A stretch of 64,000 nucleotides of DNA from IMG/VR virus record IMGVR_UViG_3300025162_000006, positions 1-64,000 of that record; one strand, 5' to 3'. Shown here piece by piece: positions 52,083 to 60,255 of the stretch. The notes beneath the pieces were generated by a model. The model ran no database searches. It saw only the letters and a program-made list of their open reading frames with translations, and was not told the DNA's origin. The position numbers and the translations under genes were made by a program. How positions within the stretch are numbered: the stretch's first letter is position 1; every line of letters begins with the position of its first letter. The DNA comes from a virus.

Positions 52083-52889
52083 ATGAAAACATTCCAAAAC
52101 ATTAAAAAACCTATTGTGTTCTTTGACCTCGAAACAACCGGATTAGATGCATTACAGGACAAAGTTTGTCAAATCTCACTGATAAAAGTCATTGGGGATA
52201 CGAAAGAAAAGATTGAAACCCTGATTAATCCCGGCATACATATACCGGAATCCGTTACTGCGATTCATGGTATCACTGATGAAATGGTATCCGGTGCGCC
52301 GTACTTCAAAGACATTGCCGCTGATGTGGCTACATTCCTGAAAGATTGTGACATTGCGGGGTACAACATTATCTACTTTGATCTCCCGCTACTGATTGAA
52401 GAATTGGGGAGATGTAACAGGGAAATCTCACTGGAAGGAATCAATATTATTGATGTTTGTTTGATCTACAAAAAAATGCGCCCGAGAACGCTCACTGCTG
52501 CATACATGGAATTCACTGGAAGGAACAGGGAGGATGCGCATGATGCAACCGCAGATACACTGGCAACCATTGAGGTATTTGATGCCATGGTTGAACGGGA
52601 GAATATCGGGGATACTCCGGAGGCGTGGATGGATTACACTGTTAACCGCAAACAAATGGTTGACCTTGCCGGCAAATTGATCAGGGGAGAGAATGGAGAT
52701 ATTCTCTTAAACTTCGGACCGCACAAGGGAGAAAAGGTGGTCGATAACATGGGGATGCTGAAATGGATGATCGGTAAGAATTTTCCAAGGGATACAATGA
52801 ACTGGGTAAATGCGATCATGGATGATAGTTCGGTAGCCTACGGGAAGACTTCTACCGAAAATGATGTTACACCCTTACCATTCGGTTAA
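52083..52889 (+). CDS. DEDDh exonuclease, DNA polymerase III epsilon-like
   Basis: 268 aa 3'-5' exonuclease. Active-site residues D15 and E17 (FDLETTG), D100 (YFDLPLL) and H153/D158 (HDATAD) are complete. The C-terminal 90 residues hold a small extra domain with GENGDILLNFGPHKGEKV, found in several exonucleases of Bacteroidota. Possible roles are proofreading, end trimming or nucleotide recycling; no phage DNA polymerase is visible in this window. Confidence 0.9.
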   Translation: MKTFQNIKKPIVFFDLETTGLDALQDKVCQISLIKVIGDTKEKIETLINPGIHIPESVTAIHGITDEMVSGAPYFKDIAADVATFLKDCDIAGYNIIYFDLPLLIEELGRCNREISLEGINIIDVCLIYKKMRPRTLTAAYMEFTGRNREDAHDATADTLATIEVFDAMVERENIGDTPEAWMDYTVNRKQMVDLAGKLIRGENGDILLNFGPHKGEKVVDNMGMLKWMIGKNFPRDTMNWVNAIMDDSSVAYGKTSTENDVTPLPFG

Positions 52890-52945
52890 ACGCTCCTATA
52901 ACTCACAGAAATCAATATTCCAATAACCCTTAAACCTTATGAAAA

Positions 52946-54571
52946 ATGAATGACATTGTAAAAATTAAGATTGCGGACATTGTGATCGTTTCAAATATCC
53001 GCACACAGGACAGTAAAGCGATTGCGGAACTTGCTGAATCCATTGAATCGGTTGGCCTTATTCAACCGATTACCACAACCTTTGATGAAGAAGCGGAGAA
53101 ATACCGATTAATCACTGGTCACCGCAGGGTAGCGGCATACATTAAACTCTCTCTCCCCGAGATTGAGGCAATACTCAAACCGGAGATGTCAGATGCCGAC
53201 ATTATCGCATACCAGTTAATTGAGAATATCCAACGGGAAACGGTCACCATTATTGAGGAAGCGCACTCATTTGACAAGCTTGTTAAAGAGAATCATTTGA
53301 CGGTTAAACAGATTGCGAAGTCAATAGGGAAAACCCTGAAATATGTCAACGCAAGGTTACTCCTGAATAACCTCACTGATGATGTCTCCGCACTGGTCCA
53401 CTCCGGAACCCTCACAACGCAACACGCCTTACTCTTTGCTCAATGCACCCCTGATGCTCAGGCGATGTTATTAGGGAGGATACGCCCTGATATTCTCAAA
53501 CCGGAACAGGTAGAGGGTCCGAGAGAACTCAAACGGTTAATATCGCAACTGGTGGTACATTCACTGGCCGGTGCACCTTTTGATTTCGAAGATGCCGAGT
53601 TAGTGCCTCACGCCGGTAGCTGCCTCAAATGTCCGAAACGATCAGGTGCGAACAAATCACTGTTTGACACAGTGGAGAGTGAGGATGATTGTTTTGACCC
53701 TGCTTGTTACGGGTTGAAGATTCGCGCCATGATGGATAAGATGGCCGCTCAATACCAGTTGAAGAACATTAAAGTTCATTTCCTTACGGAGAACTGGAAA
53801 CCGGATTCTGAATTAGAGAAAAAGAATCTCGAATGGGGGTATAAGCTGCACACCGTAGATATGCCAAAAGGTAAACCGGTAAAAGGATTTCCATTGAGAG
53901 AGGTAGGTATCTACATTGAGGCTCAGAATCCCGAAAAGAACGGAACGGTTGTACAGGTATTGAACGATGAAGAATGGAGAAAGTTTTACGATTTAACCGC
54001 TCCGAAAAACAATGACTCACGCCCTGATAATAACGAATCGGTATCTGATGAAGATCAGTTCACGAAAGAATTTCAGGCCAACCGCAAGAACATTGAAAAG
54101 TTCATCAAAGAGATAACCAACGCCGCTGCGCTGCAAGTAGCGAAGTCGGATACGATTAAGCTACCGGATACCTTGCTCCGTTATCTTGGGAAGAACCTAC
54201 TGGAATCGCTTGACGAAGAAGATCAAAAGGAATTCATTAAACACTTCGGGTGGTCCATGGAAGTCGCTCCGCAAAAAGAGGGTGGGGAGATCAGGGTTGT
54301 CAACTTTGAAACCTTTGAGGCTTACGACATGGATACCCTGTACCAGTCGAATATTTACAGGTACTCCGGTCGTGATCTTTATGAGGTCCTGATATTTCTC
54401 GTCTTACTGGAAATTGGTTCGCAAAGTTTTTACGGAAAGCGAATGAGTGACGAATCAATATACGGTATTGAATTAGCGAAAGAGATAGGGGTAAACACTG
54501 ATGAAGTCCTTGCCTCAGTAGAGAAAGAAACGGAAAGCGCACTCAAAAAATTCATCCTGTTAAGAAATTAA
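52946..54571 (+). CDS. ParB-like DNA-binding protein, large
   Basis: 541 aa. The N-terminal ParB/Spo0J domain includes IRTQDSKAIAELAESIESVGLIQPI, a GHRR motif (LITGHRRVAAYI) and ENIQRE, followed by a helix-turn-helix (LTVKQIAKSIGKTLKYV). A Cys cluster (CLKCPKRS ... CFDPACYG) near 228-257 suggests a zinc site. The last 170 residues are of unknown fold. Without a ParA partner, it is more likely a regulator or nucleoid-type factor than a partition protein. Confidence 0.85.
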   Translation: MNDIVKIKIADIVIVSNIRTQDSKAIAELAESIESVGLIQPITTTFDEEAEKYRLITGHRRVAAYIKLSLPEIEAILKPEMSDADIIAYQLIENIQRETVTIIEEAHSFDKLVKENHLTVKQIAKSIGKTLKYVNARLLLNNLTDDVSALVHSGTLTTQHALLFAQCTPDAQAMLLGRIRPDILKPEQVEGPRELKRLISQLVVHSLAGAPFDFEDAELVPHAGSCLKCPKRSGANKSLFDTVESEDDCFDPACYGLKIRAMMDKMAAQYQLKNIKVHFLTENWKPDSELEKKNLEWGYKLHTVDMPKGKPVKGFPLREVGIYIEAQNPEKNGTVVQVLNDEEWRKFYDLTAPKNNDSRPDNNESVSDEDQFTKEFQANRKNIEKFIKEITNAAALQVAKSDTIKLPDTLLRYLGKNLLESLDEEDQKEFIKHFGWSMEVAPQKEGGEIRVVNFETFEAYDMDTLYQSNIYRYSGRDLYEVLIFLVLLEIGSQSFYGKRMSDESIYGIELAKEIGVNTDEVLASVEKETESALKKFILLRN

Positions 54572-54592
54572 TTTTTTATAATTAACAAAATG

Positions 54593-54603
54593 TTATTATT
54601 TTG
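54593..54603 (+). promoter_or_regulatory. Weak candidate -7 box before the transporter gene
   Basis: TTATTATTTTG, a loose version of the Bacteroidota -7 box, lies 43 bases before the start codon at 54646 in a gap of 74 bases. No TTG sits at the right distance. An inverted repeat TTAATT/AATTAA lies upstream (54569-54586). Confidence 0.3.
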
Positions 54604-54645
54604 CCAACGATAATTCACTGATTTATTCACTAAAAACAAGAAAAC

Positions 54646-56049
54646 ATGAATGTATTATCGCAAAGTCAAGGGTGGTTCATCCTGTTAATGTACTTACTGG
54701 TTATGTGCGTACTGGCATGGTGGTACTCCCGAAATGACGGGAAGATGACAAAGTTATCATTTCTCGTTGCCAACAGAACTATTCAGGGATGGTATGCGGC
54801 CTTATCAATAGCTGCCACTTGGATATGGGCGCCCGCTTTATTCGTTGCTTCGGAAAAGGCATACACGCAAGGAATTGCAGGGGCGTTTTGGTTCATTGCT
54901 CCGAATGTTGGCGTGTTGGTTTTATTCGGTTTTTTCGCTAACTGGATGCGGAAGAAAAAGCCGGAGGGTTGGACATTCTCCGATTCAATCAGGGAGTCCT
55001 ACTCGAATCGTACTCACAATTTATTTTTAATTGAGAGTTTCGGATTGCAAACAATGTCATTTGCGGTCCAGTTATTGGCGGGTGCTGCCGTAATGAGTAA
55101 GATTACAGGGATAGGATTCTTCCCGCTTACCGTTGCCCTGGCAGTTATACCGATCATTTACACTTTCCTGAAAGGGTTAAAGACAAGCATCATGACGGAC
55201 TACTGGCAAATGCTCGTCATTGCGGTGGTCCTGATTGTTGGTTTACCGTTCCTATTCGCAAGGACAGAACCCGGCTCCATTATCAGGGGATTGTCCGGAG
55301 CGAGTGGTAAGTTCGGCTCTCTCTTTGACTCAAACGGATTAAATGTTTTCCTCACATTCGGTTTGAGTACAACCATTGGACTGTTATCAGGTCCATTCGG
55401 AGATCAAATGTTTTGGCAAAGGATTTTTGCGGTTAAAAGGAATCAGGTCAAATCGACCATGATGTGGGCCGCAGTGTTCTTCGCCATTGTTCCGATCTCA
55501 CTGGCTCTATTCGGGTTTGCGGTTGCCGGTTCCCATGTTGAAAACGCCAACACTCAATTAACGAACCTCACTGCGGTATTGAACTGGACCCCGACATGGT
55601 TCATCTGGCTTTTTATCGTACTGATTTTATCCGGATTGATCTCTACATTGGACAGTATTATCACGGCGGTATCTTCCATTGTCGGTCATGACATTCAGGT
55701 AAGAACACAATTCAAGTTTGATGTCGTGAATGCCTCCCGTATTGCCATGGTGGTAGTGACTATCGTAGGTATTTGCATAGCGAATATTCCCGGCCTCAAA
55801 ATTGTGTACCTGTTCATGCTTTACGGGACATTGAGGGCATCGGTATTGCTCCCGACCATGTGGCATATCCTCGATAAAAAAATGTCGGAGAAAGGCCTGT
55901 TTTACGGTATCCTGATAAGTATGGCGGTAGGGTTACCGATATTCGGGTATGGAAACCTCAATAAGATCACTTGGATGATCGTTGGCGGTTCCCTGATCTC
56001 GCTCCTTGCCAGTGGGATAATCTCACGCCTCGGGAAGAACAAAGTTTAA
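54646..56049 (+). CDS. Sodium:solute symporter (SSS family)
   Basis: 467 aa membrane transporter with about 12-13 hydrophobic segments. Family features include an N-terminal LSFLVANRTIQGWYAALS stretch (substrate/sodium side of TM1), a GPFGDQMFWQRIFAVK motif between TM7 and TM8, and LSGLISTLDSIITAVSS in the LeuT-like core. Substrates in the family range from sugars and sialic acid to proline, urea and vitamins; sequence alone does not say which. A phage-encoded SSS transporter is unusual. It forms a unit with the outer-membrane gene that follows. Confidence 0.9.
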   Translation: MNVLSQSQGWFILLMYLLVMCVLAWWYSRNDGKMTKLSFLVANRTIQGWYAALSIAATWIWAPALFVASEKAYTQGIAGAFWFIAPNVGVLVLFGFFANWMRKKKPEGWTFSDSIRESYSNRTHNLFLIESFGLQTMSFAVQLLAGAAVMSKITGIGFFPLTVALAVIPIIYTFLKGLKTSIMTDYWQMLVIAVVLIVGLPFLFARTEPGSIIRGLSGASGKFGSLFDSNGLNVFLTFGLSTTIGLLSGPFGDQMFWQRIFAVKRNQVKSTMMWAAVFFAIVPISLALFGFAVAGSHVENANTQLTNLTAVLNWTPTWFIWLFIVLILSGLISTLDSIITAVSSIVGHDIQVRTQFKFDVVNASRIAMVVVTIVGICIANIPGLKIVYLFMLYGTLRASVLLPTMWHILDKKMSEKGLFYGILISMAVGLPIFGYGNLNKITWMIVGGSLISLLASGIISRLGKNKV

Positions 56050-56081
56050 TTTCAAAGTATCAATTCAAAACAGATTTTAAG

Positions 56082-56780
56082 ATGAAAAAGATTTTAACAT
56101 TATTCGCAGTGCTATTATGCACGATCTCACTGAATGCACAAGTATATGACGGTATCACACAACCCACAAGGTGGCGGGTATGGTTCCCTGCACAAATGAG
56201 TGTTGCACCCGCTAAAACAACTACGCCAACGGTTGCTCCATTCGTGGGGTATAAGGTTGACTTGGCGAAATGGGTAAACCTGACAGCAATATATCAATAC
56301 AATATCAACAAACACGCCCATATCCCGCAAGTATGGATGAACTTCAACATTAACAAAAAGGTATATTTCCTGTTCCGCACCGGATACAATACTCAGGCGA
56401 ACCAGTTATTTGAAACCGTCTCCGGTACATGGAAAGCGCCATTGAACCTGATGTTGGATTTCACTTGGCAAAACCTGATTGTTAATAACTTCAATGAGGG
56501 AGCGACAAAGGGAACGCAAATGTTTGAGACATACGACAATTTTCAGGTACTCGGGGGATGGAAACTCACTGTTAAAGGGCGGGATATATTCGTCATTAAC
56601 ACTGGTTGGCGGTTCCGACAGGAGTATGTTAATAACAAGTACAATGCCGGTTTGATCTCGAACCTCCGGTTAATTGTGTATCAAAAGAACTGGCTGCAAT
56701 TCGGGTATGATTACACGAATAAAATGTTAACCGCAGCGGCCGTTATCCAGTTCGACAATTTTACAGACAAGAAGAAGTAA
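56082..56780 (+). CDS. Outer-membrane beta-barrel protein with signal peptide
   Basis: 232 aa from ATG 56082 (the longer in-frame start lies inside the transporter gene). Signal peptide MKKILTLFAVLLCTISLNA, cleaved near AQV. The mature part alternates strands (YKVDLAKWVNLTAIYQYNIN; KKVYFLFRTGYNT; WLQFGYDYTN) with aromatic girdle residues and ends near a short basic tail, as in 10-12 strand barrels. It could be a porin supplying the symporter, or a surface-exclusion protein. Confidence 0.78.
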   Translation: MKKILTLFAVLLCTISLNAQVYDGITQPTRWRVWFPAQMSVAPAKTTTPTVAPFVGYKVDLAKWVNLTAIYQYNINKHAHIPQVWMNFNINKKVYFLFRTGYNTQANQLFETVSGTWKAPLNLMLDFTWQNLIVNNFNEGATKGTQMFETYDNFQVLGGWKLTVKGRDIFVINTGWRFRQEYVNNKYNAGLISNLRLIVYQKNWLQFGYDYTNKMLTAAAVIQFDNFTDKKK

Positions 56781-56800
56781 ACCGTTATTAATCCGGAGAA

Positions 56801-56829
56801 AGGTGGGGGAGCGATCTCCCGCCTTTTTT
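56801..56829 (+). terminator. Intrinsic terminator
   Basis: AGGTGGGGGAG / CTCCCGCCT stem with a short bulge and a CGAT loop, then six T. It isolates the transporter/barrel pair from the modification-type gene chain that starts at 56835. Confidence 0.82.
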
Positions 56830-56834
56830 AAGCT

Positions 56835-57578
56835 ATGAAACAACTCACTTGGAAAAACGAAACAAGAAAACTTTCTGATCTCATACCTTGGGAAAAGAAT
56901 CCCATGATCATGACCGATTCCAAATTTGAAAAACTGGTCGGGCAGATCAATTCATTCGGGTTTACGAATCCGTTTGTTATTAACATTGATAACATGATCG
57001 TTTGCGGTCACTCCCGCAGAAAGGCATTGATTCAGTTGGGTCGGGTGGATGAAGAAGTTCCTGTAAGGGTCCCGAATCGTGCGCTCTCTTCGGAAGAATT
57101 TGAATTGATCGCATTGGGGGATAACCGGTATATTTCAGCATTTGACCCGAAACTTGTATCCGCAAATTTTAACCCTGATGTATTACTGAAACTCGGGTTT
57201 GAAAGATGGGAATTCGGCAACCTGAATAACGATCTACTTGCAACAATGCCAACCTTTGCGGATAGACCTGATTCAAAGTTACCGGAAGATGATCGCTCCA
57301 CGCTCACACCTATTGACCTCGAAGCATTGAAAAGTGAGGGCAGTCAGTTACCGGAGCACAATGAACAGGAACCATCCGCAGAGCAAACCCAAACCGAAAA
57401 GGAAATGGCCTTTGAATTGCTCCTGAAATTATCCGTTCGGAGATCTGCTTACCAGTTGATAACCGAACTCAGGGAAAAGTATAATGCCACTACGGTATCT
57501 CAGGCGTTCCTGATGATAATTGAAACGATGGAGAGAGCGAAAGACCATCCTGATTTCAAAGACATTTTCGGAAAATAA
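56835..57578 (+). CDS. ParB-like protein, methylase-associated type
   Basis: 247 aa. ParB N-domain at about 10-110 with LSDLIPWEKNPMIM, a GHSRRKALIQLG motif and ALGDNRY..FDPKLV, a pattern common in phage ParB proteins found near DNA-modification genes. Acidic disordered linker (about 135-185) and a helical C-terminus. The ParB fold is known to bind DNA and, in some members, NTP. First gene of the overlapping chain. Confidence 0.82.
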   Translation: MKQLTWKNETRKLSDLIPWEKNPMIMTDSKFEKLVGQINSFGFTNPFVINIDNMIVCGHSRRKALIQLGRVDEEVPVRVPNRALSSEEFELIALGDNRYISAFDPKLVSANFNPDVLLKLGFERWEFGNLNNDLLATMPTFADRPDSKLPEDDRSTLTPIDLEALKSEGSQLPEHNEQEPSAEQTQTEKEMAFELLLKLSVRRSAYQLITELREKYNATTVSQAFLMIIETMERAKDHPDFKDIFGK

Positions 57579-57584
57579 ACAACC

Positions 57585-58172
57585 ATGTGCGGGATATATG
57601 GATACATAGGTAGTTTCGCAAGTTTTGATGTTATTAAAAAACTGATTAAATTAGCTGAAACAAGAGGGAAAAAACAGCATGGATTCAGTTATATAAAAAA
57701 CGGAATGCTTTTCACTTACAAAAATACCGGTCGGGCAAGTAGAACGCTCTCACACGCTAAAAGGGTGGAGGGAGCGCAATGCATTATCGGTATCGCTCAA
57801 AATAATACAGGGCGGTTCTCCGGTGGTCCGCAGCCGTTCACTGATGGAGAGAGCGTTTCAGTTGTTATACTGGATGATTTCAGCAGCTATAAAAGTTTAT
57901 TCCGTAACCATGACCGTAAAACACCCGCACAGATCAATTCGGTAGCCTGTATTGAGAGATTAAACCGGAGTGATATATCACCATCAAAACTACATAGAAC
58001 GCTCCCTACGCATCTCGTATTGACAATTCAGGATAACACTTTTTATGTTATGAATAAAGAGTTACCCCTGTACATTGAAGAATTACCTGATGGATTAATT
58101 TTCAGTTCCAGGCGAATTTCAGAAAAAAGCAAACCATTATTCAATTCATTCATTCATCATGTCGTTAAGTAA
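57585..58172 (+). CDS. Stand-alone class II glutamine amidotransferase
   Basis: 195 aa N-terminal-nucleophile amidotransferase. Cys2 directly follows the initiator Met (MCGIYGYIG), the catalytic nucleophile of PurF/GlmS/AsnB-type enzymes; GRASRTLSHAKRV and IGIAQNNTGRFSGGPQPF occupy the positions of the glutamine-binding loop (normally ..HNGxI..). It would hydrolyse glutamine and hand ammonia to a partner. There is no synthase domain on the same chain; the PP-loop gene overlapping by 14 bases is the natural candidate. Confidence 0.83.
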   Translation: MCGIYGYIGSFASFDVIKKLIKLAETRGKKQHGFSYIKNGMLFTYKNTGRASRTLSHAKRVEGAQCIIGIAQNNTGRFSGGPQPFTDGESVSVVILDDFSSYKSLFRNHDRKTPAQINSVACIERLNRSDISPSKLHRTLPTHLVLTIQDNTFYVMNKELPLYIEELPDGLIFSSRRISEKSKPLFNSFIHHVVK

Positions 58173-59433
58173 AGAATTTCAGGAAACAAATGTATGGGAA
58201 GCCTCACAGGAACGGGTAAAACTGGTATTTGATCGTTTCGATCATGTCTCAGTCAGCTTTTCCGGTGGTAAAGATTCAACCGTTGTGCTACATTTAGCAC
58301 TGGAAGAAGCCGAGCGCAGGGGAAGATTACCACTTGATGTTTTCCATTTTGACGAAGAAGCCATACACCCTCCAACGATGGAGTATGTTGCCCGAGTAGC
58401 CAGTAACCCGAAGATAAGATTCCTTTGGTTCTGCCTACCGGTCCAGCACCGGAACGCATGCTCCCGCAAACAACCGTATTGGTATTGTTGGAACCCGAAA
58501 GAGAAGAATATTTGGGTGCGCCCATTACCGAAAGAGGGTATCACTTATCTCAAAGGATTCGAGGCCGGTATGGATGTCCCTACTGCCTGTACGCTATTAT
58601 ATCCGGAGGTACAGGGAAGTAAAATCCAGTTATTAGGTATCCGCACCGAAGAATCACTCCGTAGGTACAGAGCGGTCACCGCAAGGGTGGAGGATAACTG
58701 GTTATCATTGAGATCAGGTGCCGGTCGGTTTTACAGGGGTTATCCTATTTATGACTGGAGCTCATTAGATGTGTGGATGCCGATAGCAAAATTCGGGTGG
58801 GATTATAACCGCACTTACGATGTTCTCAATATGTACGGGTTCTCCCCGTTGCAGCAAAGGGTTTGTCCTCCCTACGGCGAAGAACCATTACGGGGTTTAC
58901 ACCTTTACAAAGCCTGTTTTCCCAAAATGTGGGATAAAATGATTAACAGGGTGCCGGGGGCCAACGCCGCAGCACTTTACGGAAATAGTGATGTTTACGG
59001 GGTGCGGTTAAAGGAACCCCCCGATGGAATGACATGGAGGGAATATCTCGAAGTGATCATGACCCTTTGGGATACAGAACAGGAAACCCGACTCAGGGAA
59101 CACATTAACGGTCAGATAAAACTCCATTATTACAAGTCAATTCTCCCCATTCACGAATCAAAGAATGACCCAGTGAGCGGTATGAGTTGGCTTTTCCTTT
59201 GTCGAATTGCATTATCAGGTGACCTGAAATTGAGAATAGCGGGGGTTGCCATAAGGGAAACAGGGAAAGCCTGTACGAAAATGGGGATAACAAACGAACA
59301 AGCGATTGAATTATACGGAACTGAAAAATTTAAAAACGATTTCAAAAATGGAACAATCAGGAAACCAAAAGACGATGAAATTGAGGAAGTCATCGGAAAT
59401 GACATCGACCTCGAAAGTGATGCCGGTGAGTAA
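58159..59433 (+). CDS. PAPS-reductase-like PP-loop enzyme (DUF3440, IbrA type)
   Basis: 424 aa. PP-loop SFSGGKDST lies at residues 33-41, the ATP-pyrophosphatase signature that adenylates a substrate. The C-terminal region is that of DUF3440/IbrA proteins (RTEESLRRY, WDYNRTYDVLNMYG, MTWREYLEVIMTLWD). Cys/Trp-rich YWYCWNPKE near 110 may bind substrate or metal. The pair with the ParB protein that overlaps downstream matches the IbrA-IbrB arrangement of mobile elements. Chemistry unknown; AMP-activated amide or thio transfer is possible. Confidence 0.88.
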   Translation: MSLSKEFQETNVWEASQERVKLVFDRFDHVSVSFSGGKDSTVVLHLALEEAERRGRLPLDVFHFDEEAIHPPTMEYVARVASNPKIRFLWFCLPVQHRNACSRKQPYWYCWNPKEKNIWVRPLPKEGITYLKGFEAGMDVPTACTLLYPEVQGSKIQLLGIRTEESLRRYRAVTARVEDNWLSLRSGAGRFYRGYPIYDWSSLDVWMPIAKFGWDYNRTYDVLNMYGFSPLQQRVCPPYGEEPLRGLHLYKACFPKMWDKMINRVPGANAAALYGNSDVYGVRLKEPPDGMTWREYLEVIMTLWDTEQETRLREHINGQIKLHYYKSILPIHESKNDPVSGMSWLFLCRIALSGDLKLRIAGVAIRETGKACTKMGITNEQAIELYGTEKFKNDFKNGTIRKPKDDEIEEVIGNDIDLESDAGE

Positions 59434-59911
59434 TGTACAGTGGGTACATAGATCAGAATTAACGGCAAATGATTACAACCCGAATTATGTTGCGGGTCCC
59501 GAAATGAAACTCCTGAAAACCTCCATCATGGAGGATGGATGGACAGTGCCACTGGTAATTGATGAAAAGGGTACCATCATTGACGGATTCCACAGATTCA
59601 CGCTCTCCGCAGATGCGGAAATTTACGCTCTCACGGATGGATGGTTACCGGTTGTTATTTTGACGAGAGATCAAAATGCAAGGCGGTTATCCACGATCAG
59701 GCACAACAGGGCAAGAGGTACTCATGCAGTGATTGAAATGTCGACAATCGTGCGCTTTTTACTGGAACACAATATGACGGTTCCTGAAATACAGGCACGC
59801 TTGGGGATGGATGAAGAAGAAGTTTACCGGTTATCCGCAAAGGGTGGTATGCCGGCACAAGCGATCAGGCAGCAAAAAGATTTCAGCAAATCATGGAACC
59901 CGAAAGGATAA
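59420..59911 (+). CDS. ParB-like protein, IbrB type
   Basis: About 163 aa from ATG 59420; in-frame starts at 59306-59399 lie inside the previous gene. ParB domain: ANDYNPNYVAGPEMKLLKTSI, DGWTVPLVID, IIDGFHRFTLS and RHNRARGTH. A helical C-terminus with LGMDEEEVYRLS could be a helix-turn-helix. Always seen beside DUF3440 proteins in this arrangement, so the two probably act together. Confidence 0.82.
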   Translation: MPVSNVQWVHRSELTANDYNPNYVAGPEMKLLKTSIMEDGWTVPLVIDEKGTIIDGFHRFTLSADAEIYALTDGWLPVVILTRDQNARRLSTIRHNRARGTHAVIEMSTIVRFLLEHNMTVPEIQARLGMDEEEVYRLSAKGGMPAQAIRQQKDFSKSWNPKG

Positions 59912-60255
59912 AAGTAATTGCCATTACCGGCAGCCGATCAGGTATTGACAGGGGAACAGTGCACCAGTATTTGAGTGCGCTGCTCTCCCTTGGCAATTAT
60001 GAGATCGTGACCGGTGGTGCAAAAGGGGTTGACAGATTCGCTATTGAATTTGCGGAATTACATGGAATAAAGCATACCGAAATTCTACCTGATTATAACC
60101 GTTATAGCACAGTGGCGCCAATTATCAGGAACAAAGAGATCGTAAAAAATGCGGATATGGTATATGCTTTTTGGGATGGATTAAGTAAGGGAACTTTACA
60201 CACTATCACCTATGCAAGCAAAATCGGAAAAAGAATACTCGTTATTAAAAACTGA
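59893..60255 (+). CDS. SLOG-fold nucleotide-binding protein, YspA/DUF2493-like
   Basis: 120 aa Rossmann-like protein: TGSR (residues 12-15), VTGGAKGVDRFA (39-50), LPDYNRY and FWDGLSKGT, all hallmarks of the YspA branch of the SLOG family. Related proteins bind nucleotides, ADP-ribose derivatives or cleave base-sugar bonds (LOG type, though the LOG motif PGGxGTxxE is absent). Overlaps both neighbours, so it belongs to the same pathway. Confidence 0.85.
   Translation: MEPERIKVIAITGSRSGIDRGTVHQYLSALLSLGNYEIVTGGAKGVDRFAIEFAELHGIKHTEILPDYNRYSTVAPIIRNKEIVKNADMVYAFWDGLSKGTLHTITYASKIGKRILVIKN

Noticed and set aside
59893-60255. Cytokinin-activating LOG enzyme
   Set aside because: The fold is SLOG, but the PGGxGTxxE motif of LOG phosphoribohydrolases is absent; the YspA/DUF2493 branch fits better.
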